Source: Balamuthia mandrillaris
Taxonomy: Eukaryota; Discosea; Longamoebia; Balamuthiidae
Assembly (NCBI GenBank): GCA_031835245.1
Contig: JAVKOQ010000057.1
Span: 175,641-239,640 of the forward strand
DNA: 64,000 nt
Reading direction: 5' to 3'
The position numbers and the translations under genes were made by a program. The notes below the pieces were generated by a model. It had not been told where the DNA came from and searched no databases. It was given only the letters and a program-made list of their open reading frames with translations. This document shows, piece after piece, positions 44,989 through 59,153 of the stretch (within the stretch, counting starts at the first letter, position 1; the number at the start of each line of letters is the position of its first letter).

Positions 44989-45110
44989 ACTTATTTAAAG
45001 GCATTTCAACACAAAACGAAGAAGAAATTGTATGTGTTATTTTTTTTGAGAAGAAAACGAACGTTTCAACAAACAAACAATAAAAAAAAGGGTCGAAACG
45101 GATGAAGGGT

Positions 45111-47941
45111 TTAAATGTGGATGGGTCCTTGTTGCTGTTGAGCAGCTTCGTTGTCCTTTTTGTTGGTTCGCTGCTTGGCGTTTATCTTGTCACCAAGACT
45201 CAACGCGATGCCCTGCGTTTTGCTGCGAATGCGGATAAAGCCTTCAATGTTTCCGGTGTTGGGCTCCTTTTCAATGCTCAAATTCGCCAAAGCATCCTCC
45301 CCTACGAAACCAGAGCGAGTCAGGAACAACGAAACAAAGAATTGTACGAATGAACAAAAAGGAGAAACGGACCAAAGATGCTTCTGGCGTAAAGGTTGGC
45401 GGAAATAAAGTCACATTGGCCGCCAAGTGCATTGGGAGAGGTAAGACAGTTCATGTTCGTGATGGTCTTGATGTGCTCCAAATACTCAGTAACATCGCTA
45501 TTTAGAGAATGAAAAATAAGTTTACAGAGAGAAAGAGAAAGAGAGCAAGAGAAAGAGAGCAAGAGAAAGAGAGCAAGAGAAAGAGAGCAAGGAAAGAGAG
45601 AAAAGAGAAAGAGAGCAAGAGAAAGAGAGAACAAGAGAGAGAAAGAGGAAGGAAAAACACTGCACCTAATTCGAGTGTTAACGGCGATCTTATTTTCCCA
45701 CTCAAACTCGGACCACATGGTACAAAACTCAGCATCGGTGCAGCTGGCTGGTTTAATGTAGTCCATTATGTCGATACGAATTTCATTCAGGTTGATGCAA
45801 TTCTTGTCAGTGGCGGTAGTAGTGGCTTGACCGGCAATATCATAAACTATGGAACCAAAGATAACCCCAGCTTCCGTTGATGAAACCTACAAATAACAAA
45901 AGTAAGTTCCAACTGTGAATGATGACAAACAACAAAAGAAAGGAAGGGTTCTTATACCTTCACGTTGGCTTTCAATCTACGTTGGTCGAAGGGACCAAGA
46001 CTGTATTCTCTGGGTCGTTCGCAGAGTTTAAGATCTCCGGTTGTGGCCAGCTCCAAAGAAAGGTTTTGGAGGGTGTCTGGCGACTGATTGATCACCAACA
46101 CATCCAAAATAATGTCATACATGTGCACGTTTACAAAGGCCTCCGCATACACAGGGTCGGATAATCCTTTGTTTAAAGGCAACGAAAGAACAAAGTCAAA
46201 ATGGAATAATTGAAAGCAAATGGAGGGGGAAGTGAAAATTGACAGAATAAAAATAAAGTAATACCGGTGAGTTGGTAAAGTCTATCCAAGCGTAATCCTT
46301 TGGCGTTGAAATCATCTCGGAATGCTGCCGTGTTGTTCATTTCATCCAAATCTTCTAAACCTTCCAACACTTCAAAAGAATATTAGCCGTTGAGGATGAT
46401 TCGTCTTAAACTTTAGTGGTAAACATACTTAAACCTCTACGGCCGCGCAGTTGTCGGAAGCTCAGCAAATCATCCGCTTGAACGCAGGTTTCGTCTTTGA
46501 GTTGCTTCTGCTCTTCTTTTTCTTTGTCCTCTCTTTCTGTCAACATGCTCACAAACGACTCACGGGCTTGTTTAAGGAAGATTTGTTCCAAGAATTGAGC
46601 AGCTTGTTCATCCTGAATGGTCAGCACTTTAACACAAAGGCTAATGTGTGCAAATGCATCTGAATCCAATCCCTGCGCTTTCTTCGGCTATACATTGAAA
46701 GAAAGAACAAGCAAGTAAGAAAAGGTGTAAATTCCTCCACATAAAAGAGAAGGAAACCAACCCTGGGATCCGACTTCAAGGTTTCTCCCAACTTCAAAAG
46801 TTCTACAAGCAGCAACAATACTTCAGCCTTAAAAGTATTTCTCTGGATAGCATCCAAGTCTGTGCTCTGTAAACAAATCCACAAAATTATGTTAGTTAAA
46901 AAAACGAGAGGAGAGGAGAGGAGAGGAGAGGAGAGGAGAGGAGAGAGGGAGAGAGAGGGAGAGAGAGGAGAGGAGAGGAGAGGAGAGGAGAGGGAGAGAG
47001 AGAGGAGAGAGGGAGAGGAGAGGAGAGGAGAGGAGAGGAGGAGGAGAGGAGAGGAGAGGAGAGGAGAGGAGAGGAGGAGAGAGGAGAGAGAGGGAGAGGG
47101 AGAGAGAGGAGAGAGAGAGAGAGGAGAGAGAGGAGAGGAGAGGAGAGGAGAGGAGAGGTAGAGAGAGAAGGAGAGCATAAGACGCACGTGCTCTGTTCTA
47201 AGAACAATCTTAGTGAGAGTAGTAGCCAGCACCGATCCTAAGAAGATATTTCCGTTCTTGAGCAAACGGCGAAGATGACCCCCAGTGCGATCTTCTCGTG
47301 ATTTGTTTCCTCCATTCGAATCGTTAAGGGAACCATCAGCTAACGGCCCAAGCGTAAGCGCGGACTGCGTGGCGTAAGTGCCATCCGCCAGCACGATCGT
47401 GGTCGAGCTCTTGGAAGGGGCTTTAATGGTTGGAGTTGGTTCGGCGTTTGCTTTCTTTTCTTCTTCTTCATTTTCAGTTTGTTCGGTTTGTTCATCAGGA
47501 GGTGGAAAGAATGGCATCGTGCCAAGCTCCTGTTTCAACGTACTAAAGGCATGATCTATTTCTTCAGTGGTAGTTGCGTACTCTCCTATAATCCACAATA
47601 CTGCTCTAAATACCTGTTGCAGTCATTTGGGCATTCCATGTTACGTTAGATTTGGTAAAAGAAAGGGTGGTAGAAAATGTAAAACAGCACGTACAGAAGA
47701 AGCTGTAATGAACTTGAGGCCATCAAGAAGCTTTCTAAGAATTCCCGCCCTCAAAGAAGGATAAACCTGGGCCACCTCTCTAACAAAGCCAGCCACCTCT
47801 ACTGCTGACTGTACGTTAACGTCGCCAAGGAACTCGAGCAGCACATCCACCACGTTGCTTGCAACGTTAGGATACTTGACAGCGCAACTACGGATGGCGT
47901 GGATCAGCATCTTGCGGTAAGGTCCCGGCTTTATGGCGAAA

Positions 47942-47986
<45 letters not shown>

Positions 47987-49692
47987 GAATAATGTTTTTT
48001 GCGTTGTTTAAACAGAAAAGGAATAAGCACCTGCTCAAAGGCTTTGGCTTGGGTTTTGATGATTTCTTTTTTGAGGGTAGCAATGAACTCGTCAATATTC
48101 GAAGGAGACACCAGGTCCAAAGCTATGTTGAGAGTCTTTAAATTTGAAGAGAAAGTCAGTTACTAAAACAACAGTAATGAAAAATCAAAAATAGCTGGGG
48201 GTACCTTGCGACGAATATCCATACTAGGGCTGGCGAGGGCTCTCATGATGTCCATCAATAAGCCCTGAAGGACCTTCAAGTGGTGTCGTTTAATGTGCTC
48301 CAGTTTGTCCAACACAATCATCTTTACATTGTTGTCGCTTTCCTACATATCATTTCAGTGTTAGCAACTCTACTTTCTGCTCTTGACTGTTGCATAGTAA
48401 AGAACGAATATACCGTGCAAAGGATGCGGATAAAAGTGCTGGAGGCAGCCTTTATGGCGGTAGGGGCAGAAGTAAGCGAGACCAGGGCTGCAGCAGCGTC
48501 AAACTGCACGGCAGGCGATTTGGACTTGAGGAGCTCGAACAAGCAACGCAAATAGATTGGCTAATGACACGGCATCGACAAAGTTGTCAGCCAAAAACAA
48601 TTTTGTAAAAGTGAACACGGAACAACAAACCCTCTTTTCAGGCTTCTGGCGGCAGACCTTGCGCACCAACTCGATGATGGTCAATTGCAAAATATCGCCG
48701 AACTCGGTAACGTCGCCTAGCACAGTGTCGAGGTACTGCACTGCCTTGTCTTGGGCGCAGTTGAATAGCATTAGAAAGGCATTCCTTTTACATGACGCGT
48801 CTGCTGCATCCTTTTGTTTTAAGCATGAAAGCAAAGTCAGAAGAGAGAGAGAGCGAGAGAGAAGTGAAGTAAGCAAACGAAAAGGGTGGAGAGGGAGAGA
48901 GGAGCAAAAAGGTACAGATTGAATGAAGTTGAAGATAAGATCAGGGGCGTCAGGTATCAGGGTAGGGAAGTTTTTGTAGATGCTGTAGATGCATAGCACC
49001 GCATTCCTGCGAACGTAGGAGTACTTGTCTTCCAAGTTACCAATAATGGCAGGGATCAGGGGTTCCAGCAACTCGGCTTCTGTCAACTTGCAGAGGAAAC
49101 GCAACGTAGCTCCCCTCACATATTCGTTAGCATGACGAAGGTCGTTTCTGAAGTGAGAGCTGCCTTTTTGGTCAGTTGATTGTCTTCAAAAATAGAACAA
49201 AGCTTCAAAAAACGAAATCAAGAAAGGCACAAAGAGAGAAAACAAGAGAAGCGAGCGCAGAGGAAGGAGAAGAGAAAACAGCACAGCCAAAGAAAAAGAA
49301 TGAAAACAAAGCAGAGCAAAGTGAAAAGGAGGGAAGGAGGATTGGGAAAAGAGCGAAAAGTGGGAAAGAAAGAAAGTGAGGTAAAAAGGGAGTGCTCACC
49401 AAACGAGAATCATCTCATGGAGGAGTTTGCCACTAGCGTCAGTCTTCTCACACACCTCCCAGAAGAGAAGGAGGAGCTTCTTCAGCACTTTGTCCTTGCT
49501 GGGCATGATGAAGCGAATGATGGGCATCAACAGTTGAGGCAAGCTGTGCCCATTGTTGAGCAGCAGGATGACCCTCTGCATGGCCATAATCTTGTGAGAG
49601 ATTTCCTCGCTCTCGATGAGTTCCCTCAGCTTGTTGACTGGTAACTCTGGTTTGTCATTGTGAATCAGAAAGCCACAACTCTTTTCAGCCAT
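45111..49692 (-). CDS. COPB1: Coatomer subunit beta (beta-COP)
   Basis: Start [19 protein letters not shown] at 49692. Adaptin-like N-terminal HEAT repeats follow: [131 protein letters not shown]. The C-terminal appendage includes [36 protein letters not shown] and [15 protein letters not shown], then [18 protein letters not shown]. These match beta-COP, one of the seven subunits of the COPI coat that drives Golgi-to-ER vesicle traffic. At least eight introns, with GA tracts on the plus strand (45540-45650, 46904-47176, 47945-47981). The tail is extended by [16 protein letters not shown]. Upstream is a TGACGTGG element. Confidence 0.93.
46904..47176. repeat. GAGAG/GGAGA pentanucleotide-like array in an intron
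   Basis: About 270 bp of AGGAG/GAGAG units on the plus strand within an intron of the beta-COP gene; pyrimidine on the sense strand. ORFs of Glu/Arg or Ser/Leu across it are artefacts. Confidence 0.95.
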
Positions 49693-50005
49693 CTTTATCA
49701 AAAAGCCCTTTCTTTTTCCTTTCGCTGCTACACACCCAAAAAAAACCAAAAAAAAAAAGATCAAGAAAAAAGAGAGTCAAGGTAGCAACTCGAACTCTTT
49801 CTCTTTGTGTTACCCAGTGAAAGGAAGGGAAAGCAAGACGCCTTTTTTTTTCTGTCCACCGCAAAACAAAAATGGCTACGTCGACAAAAAACAAGCCAAT
49901 TAATTAGTGTGCTGACGTGGCGTCCCAATTCGCTTTTTTTGGGACGACATGAAGATCGAGAATGCAGAGCCAAAGCATTTGTCAAGTTTTGTTCGAACAA
50001 AAGTG
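49693..50005. promoter_or_regulatory. beta-COP promoter region
   Basis: 313 bp between the beta-COP start and the hydrolase stop. It contains CTACGTCGACAAAAAAC (49877-49893), CCAATTAATTAGTG (49896-49909) and TGACGTGG (49913-49920). The last matches the ER-stress UPRE core in animals; relevance here is speculative. Confidence 0.4.
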
Positions 50006-51113
50006 CTAAAGACGAGCAGTCGTTTGCTGTTCGTCACAGCCGGCCAACAAGAACGGAGAAACGTGGGGATAAACCGTCTCAGGCGCATCCACATGTACAT
50101 GATGAGCTTGCCCTGGGATAAAGACCTCCGTCAGGTGCTTAATGCATTGAGTGTACTCTTTGAACTGGGCTTTTTCCTTTGGGTTGTTTTCCGTCCAAGC
50201 TGGGATGCCCTTCTCGGCCACTAGCAAGAGCACAGGGCACTCGATGTGGTTCAAAAAGACTTTGATCTGCTCCGGGGTGAAGCGTTGTAGGGAAGAACTC
50301 CGAAGCGATGGGTCGTGGATGAACTGGATCTCGTCTCGCTTCACCTCATCGCTGTCGTGACTCGTTACAAACTTGGCTCCTCTTAGCACCAACAACCTAG
50401 CCTGAATCACGAAGAAATAATCAAAAGTATCAACAGAAAAAAGATGAACGGACCAAGAAAGCAAGAAGCTACAATTTAAAAAAAAGCAGAAAGAAAGATA
50501 CCGATTGTTCAGAAACAGGAAAGACGGCATCAGGACCACCATGCCGCGCTCGAATGGCATGAGTGAGTGAAGGATATATTTTAGGCTTCTTTCCCAACAA
50601 CGTCTTGTTCTGCATTACTGCATCGCGCAACACTTCCAACACTAGAGCGGAGGTGGTCGTGCGTGGAGCGAGTCCTTCCACCAGCACACAACGTTTGACA
50701 CGCTGTGGGAATATCGCTGTTATAAACGTGGTGATAATAGCGCCCAACGAGTGGCCGAGGATGGAGAACTTGTCCCAGCCGAGTTGGTCCACCACTGCCA
50801 TAATGTCCGGTATATAGTTAACGGCAGTATAGGCTACAGCAGCGCTGGCGTGGGAGGATAGGCCGTGGCCCAGAAGGTCCAAGCATACCAAGTACAGCCC
50901 GTCTTTCTTGAGCAACGGTGCCAACGTGCTCCACGTGGCTGAGTTATCCTGTAGTTACATGTTTGCACGGGTTGTGTGTCATACAATAATGAGCAATGGA
51001 GGTAATGCATAGCCGTACTGCCAAAGAATTGGCATGTGATGGGCGGAGTTAGAGCTTATGACGCACCATCCAACCGTGCAGGCAAAGTACCCTGTTGTAG
51101 CCCTTATCAACGC
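50006..51113 (-). CDS. Alpha/beta hydrolase (serine hydrolase-like), 5' end unresolved
   Basis: Readable exons give VDKGYNRVLCLHGWM (oxyanion HG motif, about 51065-51110), DNSATWSTLAPLLKKDGLYL, VCLDLLGHGLSSH, DQLGWDKFSILGHSLGAI with nucleophile Ser in GHSLG (about 50745), an FPQRVKRCVLVEGLAP strand, then FTPEQIKVFLNHIECPVLLL with catalytic-acid region VAEKG, and VFIPGQAHHVHVDAPE supplying the His. The pattern HGWxDN plus GHSxG resembles the SERHL/kraken branch. Substrate unknown; a cytosolic esterase or lipase-like enzyme is plausible. The N-terminus upstream of the acceptor at about 51113 must lie in further exons between 51114 and about 51450, which I could not place. Stop at 50006. Confidence 0.75.
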
Positions 51114-52013
51114 CCCATACCTATGTATCACATGACAAAGACAAAAGGTGAGTGTCTAAAGCACTTGCGTTGCAAGCAACGAGTGCTATCGTACTTTGGC
51201 TGCGAGTTGCACCGTTTCAGAAATGGAAAAGACAGTGTTCGTTTCCTCTCCGCAACCGAATACGTCCTCCAAGCAGTGAGAAGGAGCCAATGTGTCGTGT
51301 TGCATGTTCGTGGTCTCCACAGTACCGATACTTCTTTGCGAATAAACTTAGAATGAAAGGTACGTAGTCACCGGTGTTGTCAACTTCGTCGTCGTTGGTT
51401 TTTGTAGTTCGCTCCAAATCCCCCGAGGGCTATTTTTAAGCTGCTATCGAGACGACATGAGATTGCTTCCAGAACACAGGTTGATGGCAGGAAAGAGAAC
51501 AAAACAACGCACTGGTTCCAACGCGCACGGGCAACGAGTTTCAAGAATACAATAAGAAGAGCAGAGTGACGGGGACCAAACGAAGAGCGATTTAGTACCG
51601 TTTTTCTGCCCATTTGTAAATGTTGCACTGTTTGCTAAGTGAAGTCTAGAGAACAAGGGTGCTTGCCGCCCGAGGTTAAAAGCCAAAACTCACGCAACCG
51701 TTCCTTCCTTCCCTTGGCCAAGCGTGGTCACGTCGTTGACAAGAGCGACAGCTGCCCGCAAAAAGTGCGAAATGTTTTTCTCTGTCGACAACAAAACTGA
51801 AGACTGGCTGAAAATCGAACGAAAAAAGGAAATGATTGGTTGGAGATATTGTTTTTAAGTGCACCACCAAGTTGCCGTGCTGGTTTTAGGACAAGCGAAA
51901 CGAAGCAAGACTATTCTTTCGCTCTTTTTTTTTCCTTCTTTACTTTTCTTTCGTTTTGGTTAAGAACGCGCACACGAAAACTAAACAAATACTCTCATTG
52001 GCCCAGCCACACC
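51114..52013. other. Unresolved 5' exon(s) of the hydrolase and ALDH promoter
   Basis: The hydrolase 5' end must start here on the minus strand; ERTTKTNDDEVDNTGD near 51365-51415 is a candidate exon. Other frames lack domains. GTCGAC at 51784-51789 (CTGTCGACAACAAAAC) lies about 225 bases upstream of the ALDH start. A CT-rich leader precedes 52014. Confidence 0.3.
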
Positions 52014-54126
<2,113 letters not shown>

Positions 54127-54288
54127 TCCAGCGACATGGTGCACTCCAAAGGAATTTTCCTTCCTTGCGTCTGTTTCTTTTATGTTTGTTTGGCAACTTG
54201 GTAACCCACAAACAAGGCATGCTCTTACTTTGTATCTCATAAAGCACGGTTTTCATAATTCACTGAAACTGAACAAAGAGAAGAAACA

Positions 54289-54912
54289 ATGAGCGGTGAA
54301 GATGGTGTGGGGCGGGAGGTAAGGGCAACGATATTTGGAACTTGCCAGTGGAGGTGATGGAGCAGGCCATTGTGCCTCTGCAAGACCCGATTTCGTTGCT
54401 CCGTTTTGGAAGCAGCTGCAAGGCCGCTCGTCAGATGTCCTTGAAGAAGGAGCTTTGGGAAGCGTTGCTCCTACGCTACAACGTTCCTTCGCCTTTTCCC
54501 TCCAACAACAATAACGAAGAACAAGGAGAAGATGAAGAAGAGCGGGCGGTGGGCCAACTACGAGATGCTCTTGTGGAGAGGGTAACCAGCTTCAGTGGCG
54601 TCTATTACCTCTCTGAGAGAGCAAACGATAATCGCTGCAATCGAGGCTCTGTCCACTTCTTGGCGTTGGCCCAAGGAGAAGGAGGCTCCAGCGGCAGTGG
54701 CCTTGTTGCCTACCAAAATACCTTTCACAACGACTATGGGGGGTGACAGCACCACCAAATACTTTGGCATGTTTCGTGTGGTAAAGGACAGCCCCCCTTT
54801 GGACGACGGTACCATGTTGGTTCTGCCTCACAGTCACTTGGAGTTGGAGTTCTCGGTGCAGATCCAATCGGAAGAAGGGTACACTGCTTTCACTCTGCAG
54901 CTGATACTGTGA
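54289..54912 (+). pseudogene. F-box protein gene with two frame breaks
   Basis: The frame NDIWNLPVEVMEQAIVPLQD, PISLLRFGSSCKAARQ and KKELWEALLLRYNV is an F-box. The nearest upstream ATG (54289, MSGEDGVGRE) is out of frame by one base, and the F-box frame itself has a TGA at 54297, so either a base is missing in the G-rich 54303-54325 or the start is ATG 54357 within the F-box. A second break lies in GGGGGG at about 54737-54742: with five G the frame continues from YQNTFHNDYGG into DSTTKYFGMFRVVKDSPP and LPHSHLELEFSVQIQSEEG, ending at 54912. Both breaks are in G-rich runs, so consensus error is as likely as decay. It would be an SCF substrate adaptor. Confidence 0.6.
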
Positions 54913-55426
54913 CGTTGAAACTCTATTGTGATGCTGCAGAGAAGATTTTGATAAGCGAACGTTACAACCACCACTTCTAAGGAGCATCGTGCTGCAACGG
55001 CAAACAAAACAAGTCGTTCCTTTTTTCCACAAACCAAGCAAGACCTGTTGCTGCCCTCTTCAAGCGACGTTAATGGACAACAACAACAACAACAAAGGTC
55101 GTTCAGTGACCCTCTCGCAAATGGTGTGGGCGATGAAAGCGCACCAAAAAGCCAGAATGTGCAGTCTCATCAAAGAAGAACGTGCAGCAGGGTCCTTGGC
55201 CTACCTCCTTCTCAGGGACCCCCAATTCAACAACCAGGAGGAGGAGGAGGGGAGGGGAGTTGAGCTCGCGTGGCGGTTTCTTTTTGTGCACTAAATCGTG
55301 TCGACAGGAGGGAGTTTGCTTGTGTGTGCGTAACAACCAACAAACATTTGGCCATTTGGGAAAGCATTTCGCTACGAAAGGAAGAAAAAAGGGGGAGGAC
55401 GGCGTGCGTAGTAGCGTTGGTGAAAG
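54913..55426. other. Intergenic; possible short ORF, promoter of the LRR gene
   Basis: A 74-codon frame from ATG 55073 (MDNNNNNKGRSVTLSQMVWA) is possible but has no domain. GTCGAC at 55299-55304 lies about 125 bases before the LRR gene start, as in other promoter gaps. Confidence 0.3.
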
Positions 55427-56254
55427 ATGGGTTCCTCGTTGGTGAACCTGCTGGTAGAGTACCTCGGCAAGAACTTCCAACTGGTATCGGATGAAGGCCG
55501 ATTATCCAGGCTGTCGCCTGAGCTGAGGAACTGCTTATTTGCGCATCTGCTGGAGCGTGATCTGGTGCAGCAGTACGACCTCTCTTCTATGATCGCTTTG
55601 GTGGTGGCCGACCGCCGGTACAACGCGGGCGCGTCTTGCTCTTTTGGAGTTTCGTTAGACCTTTCTGGTTGCCGTACCGTCACGGAGAAGAACGTTGCAC
55701 AGATAGCAAAAGCCGTTCCCCATCTTGAAGAACTGGTAACATCAACAACACAAGCCGTTTGCTTGTTTGTCGTTTACTAACCTTGTTTTCAATACTTCTT
55801 CTGAAGATATTCAACGGCTGTGACCTCACTGACTCTGTAGTAGAGGCTATTGTGGACCACTTTCCTCATCTTCGCGCTTTGCAACTCTCTTACGCCTCTC
55901 GTCTCTCTGCTGCTGCTCTTCAACTCATCAGCAAACGTTTAGGCCCTCAGTTATCGGTACTTTTGCTTTCGCATCCTCCTTTTGACCAAAGTATGCTTAC
56001 CGGGAGTTCTGTAAAACAAAGGTGTTGCGGCTGTCCATGAACAGAACCGGGTGTATGCCTTCTGATGGCTTGCGAAGCCTGATAATGGATTGTCACCATC
56101 TGACCGAGTTATCACTCGACCAGTTCAAAACAGAACTAAATGACGACTTTGTAGTAGTTATTGCCAACTCGCAAATGACTTCCTCTTTGCGTTCGCTTAC
56201 ATTAAATGCTGCCACAACTGTTACTGATGCTTGTATGCCTCTACTTTGTTGCTG

Positions 56255-56298
<44 letters not shown>

Positions 56299-56617
56299 CT
56301 TTCTCTCTCTGTTTTAACTCAAAGAAACCAAAGCATTCAGAAAAATGATAGAGAACTGCAATCATTTGGAAAGTATCAGGCTGGGCATGGCCATCAAAAT
56401 GCAAGGCACTTGTTTCAACGCATTATCCTCACACAACTCGGGATCTACACTAAGATCACTCCACTTCAACAACAGTAGTCTGCCTTCGGACACGTTATTG
56501 CATATAGCCAGCGTGTGCTCTAAGCTTCAGACTCTTGGTACATATATCTTCCTTTGCCAGTGCATCAAGAGAATAACGTGTCATTCCTTTCTTTTCAACT
56601 ACGTTGTACTGCCATTG

Positions 56618-56659
<42 letters not shown>

Positions 56660-57722
56660 ATTTCATTCTCAATCATAGGGCTGGCAAATGCGCCAATCCC
56701 CATTGAAGAGTCCGTCCTTCGCTGTCTCGTAAATGAATGCAAAAGCCTGAGAGACCTCTCTATATCAGTGAGCTCGCCAGGGGCACTATCATGCTTTGTG
56801 GACATGCCTCAACTCACCTCATTGTATTTGTCTCTTTGCACTACCGAAGAGATCCGTTTTAGTGATGAGTCGGTCCTTGTGCTGGTACAAGGTACAAGGC
56901 TGTTCTCATACCTTCTTGTCTTTGCGTGTAAGATGCAAGCTAACTGTCACCATTTACAAAATAGGTTGCCCAAACCTGCAAAAACTGGTATTGAGAGATG
57001 TTTCTGACAATGCGTTGGCCATCATCTCTGAATCACTCGCACATCTCTATTCATTGCAGCTATTCGTCTCAACTGTTTATGAGGAAGAGAGAGCCAAGAT
57101 TCGCATCCTCAATCGCATGGAACGCATGCTTCAGCGGAGAGCAGCCAACAAAACAACCACTGCTAACGTTGAAGGGGACAAGGATGGTAACCAAGAAACA
57201 AAGGAAGAGGAGCAGGAAGAAGAACTATCAACCCTTATTTCAGGGACAGCAGAGGAGCAGCGATTTAAAGGCTTGATATGCACCAACTTGGAGGTCTTTG
57301 GGTTGAACAATAGCAAGATCAGCGACGTTGAGTTTGTTGCCTGCATGCGGCCCTTCTATCATCAAAGTGAACCACCACGTCTACAGAAGCTCAGCTTGAC
57401 TAACTGCAGCCAGATTGGTGATGACTCTGTGCAAGTAATTGCACATTTGTTTGGAAAGCACCTCCGAAAGTTGAGCTTGTATTCCTGCCCTAAAGTGACA
57501 GACAAAGGTATTCGGTTCATTGGTAGCTCTTCCTTTGAGCCTTTGCTTGAAAGCCTGGACCTGCGGAAGTGCATTCATGTGACAGCCAAGCCTTTGTATG
57601 GGCTGTGCAGGCGCTGTCGCAACCTTTCTTCTGTACTTTTGCCAAAATCTATTTCAGCTATTGACCGTAAACAGCTGAAACAGACTTTTCCTCGCATTAA
57701 GTTTGGTCTTTCTTCACAGTGA
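55427..57722 (+). CDS. Leucine-rich-repeat protein (AMN1/F-box-LRR type)
   Basis: Start MGSSLVNLLVEYLGKNFQLV at 55427. An F-box-like N-terminus (RLSPELRNCLFAHLLERDL) is followed by cysteine-containing LRRs: VSLDLSGCRTVTEKNVAQIA, IFNGCDLTDSVVEAIVDHFP, LRALQLSYASRLSAAALQLI, HLESIRLGMAIKMQ, LRSLHFNNSSLPSDTLLHIA, LQKLVLRDVSDNALAIISES, LQKLSLTNCSQIGDDSVQVI, LRKLSLYSCPKVTDKGIRFI, LESLDLRKCIHVTAKPLYGL. An acidic insert (EEEQEEELSTL) interrupts the series. It ends at 57720-57722. At least six introns with CT tracts (56258-56305, 56622-56655). Probably a substrate receptor of a cullin E3. It resembles the partial LRR gene at the left edge of the window. Confidence 0.85.
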
Positions 57723-57774
57723 TAAATACAGGTGGCGCTAGCCAATGAGCATGTTGTGGCAAAAGCGCGGTGGG

Positions 57775-58960
57775 TGGGTGGAATCGGATGGATGCCCATG
57801 CTGCAAATAAACATGTGAAATAAAAATGTTGCCTAACATTTGATACTTATTGTCCTGCGGATCATTTGTCTCTGTCGGGGCTTTTTTGGCTGCGGCAGCA
57901 GCTTGTTGGAACCTAGACAGAAACAAAGAGAAAGACGGGAGCCAAACATAATTTAATGAAAGGGAAGGAAACAAGTGTGTTCTTGTGTGTTCTTGTCCGA
58001 GTTTGTGAAAAATGCCGCTCGTGATCTGGCTCGAGGGTGGCACAGCACCAACAGGCCCGGGTTGTTTTCAACTCGTGCTTGCCGTGCAAAGGTAGACCAA
58101 TCGGTCATACTCTGTGAGGTTCTACACGTGGGAGCGCATGGTGGCAATCCAAGGGAGATCGTTCCAGCACCTTCCAACCAGTCTTGTCGGTCAAGCAGGA
58201 GAACTTGCGGAGGGAGTGGGCCAAAGCCACGGCTGGGATGACGTAGGCATCGTTGATGATGGCCATCACCCATCTCACCTTGCCTTCTCCCGTGCTTGGG
58301 TAGGCCTGCTGACAGCAAAAGAGTTCCGAGTTGCTCCAGAGGAAGCGTCGGTACTCGGTGAGGGCCATCATCTTGTGAAGGTCCTGGAACTCCACCTCAG
58401 GGAAGGCTTCCGGGGCGTTCCTCTTGTTCTGTGCGACGGACAGGAGGTCTGTTGGTTCTTCCGTTGTGTTGCTCTTGGTGCTCCTTGTGGAAAGGTGGTA
58501 TTGGTGAGTTGGGCGAGGTTCGCGTTGGTGTAGTCGTTTCACATGTTTTGGAAGAAGCATAAGCAGGTCGAGGAGAAGAAGGAGGAGCGGTGGACGGGAG
58601 TAAGGAGAGCCGTCGCGAACGGGGCGGATTTGCTTCGTGGCGGTTTGGCAGGATGAGAAGAAAAAAAAACCCAGTTCGAGAAGAGAGACCACAACAACAA
58701 GAGGACCGAAGAAGGAGCTGGAAAAGAGGAAGAGGAAGAGGAAGAGGAAGAGGAAGAGGAAGAGGAAGAGGAAGAGGAAGAGGAAGAGGAAGAGGAAGAG
58801 AGAAAGGAAGAGGAAGAGGAAGAGGAAGAGGAAGAGGAAGAGGAAGAGGAAGAGGAAGAGGAAGAGGAAGAGGAAGAGGAAGAGGAAGAGAATAGGCTCT
58901 ATGCTTTTGGATACATGACCAACGCGCAATGGTTTGGTTTGACAGTGGTGTACTTGTCGA
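57775..58960 (-). pseudogene. GT8 (glycogenin-like) glycosyltransferase gene, apparently decayed
   Basis: Minus strand has VRWVMAIINDAYVIPAVALA followed by HSLRKFSCLTDK (about 58190-58290), the first beta-alpha unit of GT8 enzymes, after a hydrophobic segment ([16 protein letters not shown]) that could be a signal anchor. Next recognisable is NLTEYDRLVYL (about 58085-58118), joined by a possible 50-base intron. About 40-50 residues normally between these parts are absent, the DXD metal motif that should follow LVYL reads CTAS, and the frame stops soon after. A C-terminal exon (QQAAAAAKKAPTETNDPQDN) at about 57840-57915 may belong here. No ATG for the N-terminus was found. An alternative is a divergent active gene with exons I failed to place. 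Confidence 0.5.
58724..58891. repeat. GAGGAA hexamer array
   Basis: About 165 bp of GAGGAA on the plus strand with one GAGAGAAAG interruption near 58800. It lies upstream of the GT8-like coding sequence on the minus strand, probably in its first intron, giving CTCTTC on the sense strand. Arg-Gly, Lys-Arg and Leu-Pro repeat ORFs are artefacts. Confidence 0.95.
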
Positions 58961-59153
58961 CACTAATTTTTCCCGCTACTTTCCGCTTACTACTTCCCCG
59001 GAAAGTAGCGGGGAGGGGAAGCGGAACTTTTTTGCTGCCCATCCTAGCATACGTCAGCGGAGAGGAGAGAAGAGACTTTGAAGGAAGAAAGCAAGGAGAG
59101 AAGAGACTAGGCCACAAGCGGGGGCGATTTAACAGGCCACACAACAAACCGTC

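Noticed and set aside
51444-51870. Minus-strand frames between the hydrolase and ALDH
   Set aside because: No domain or consistent splice signals; left as unresolved sequence.
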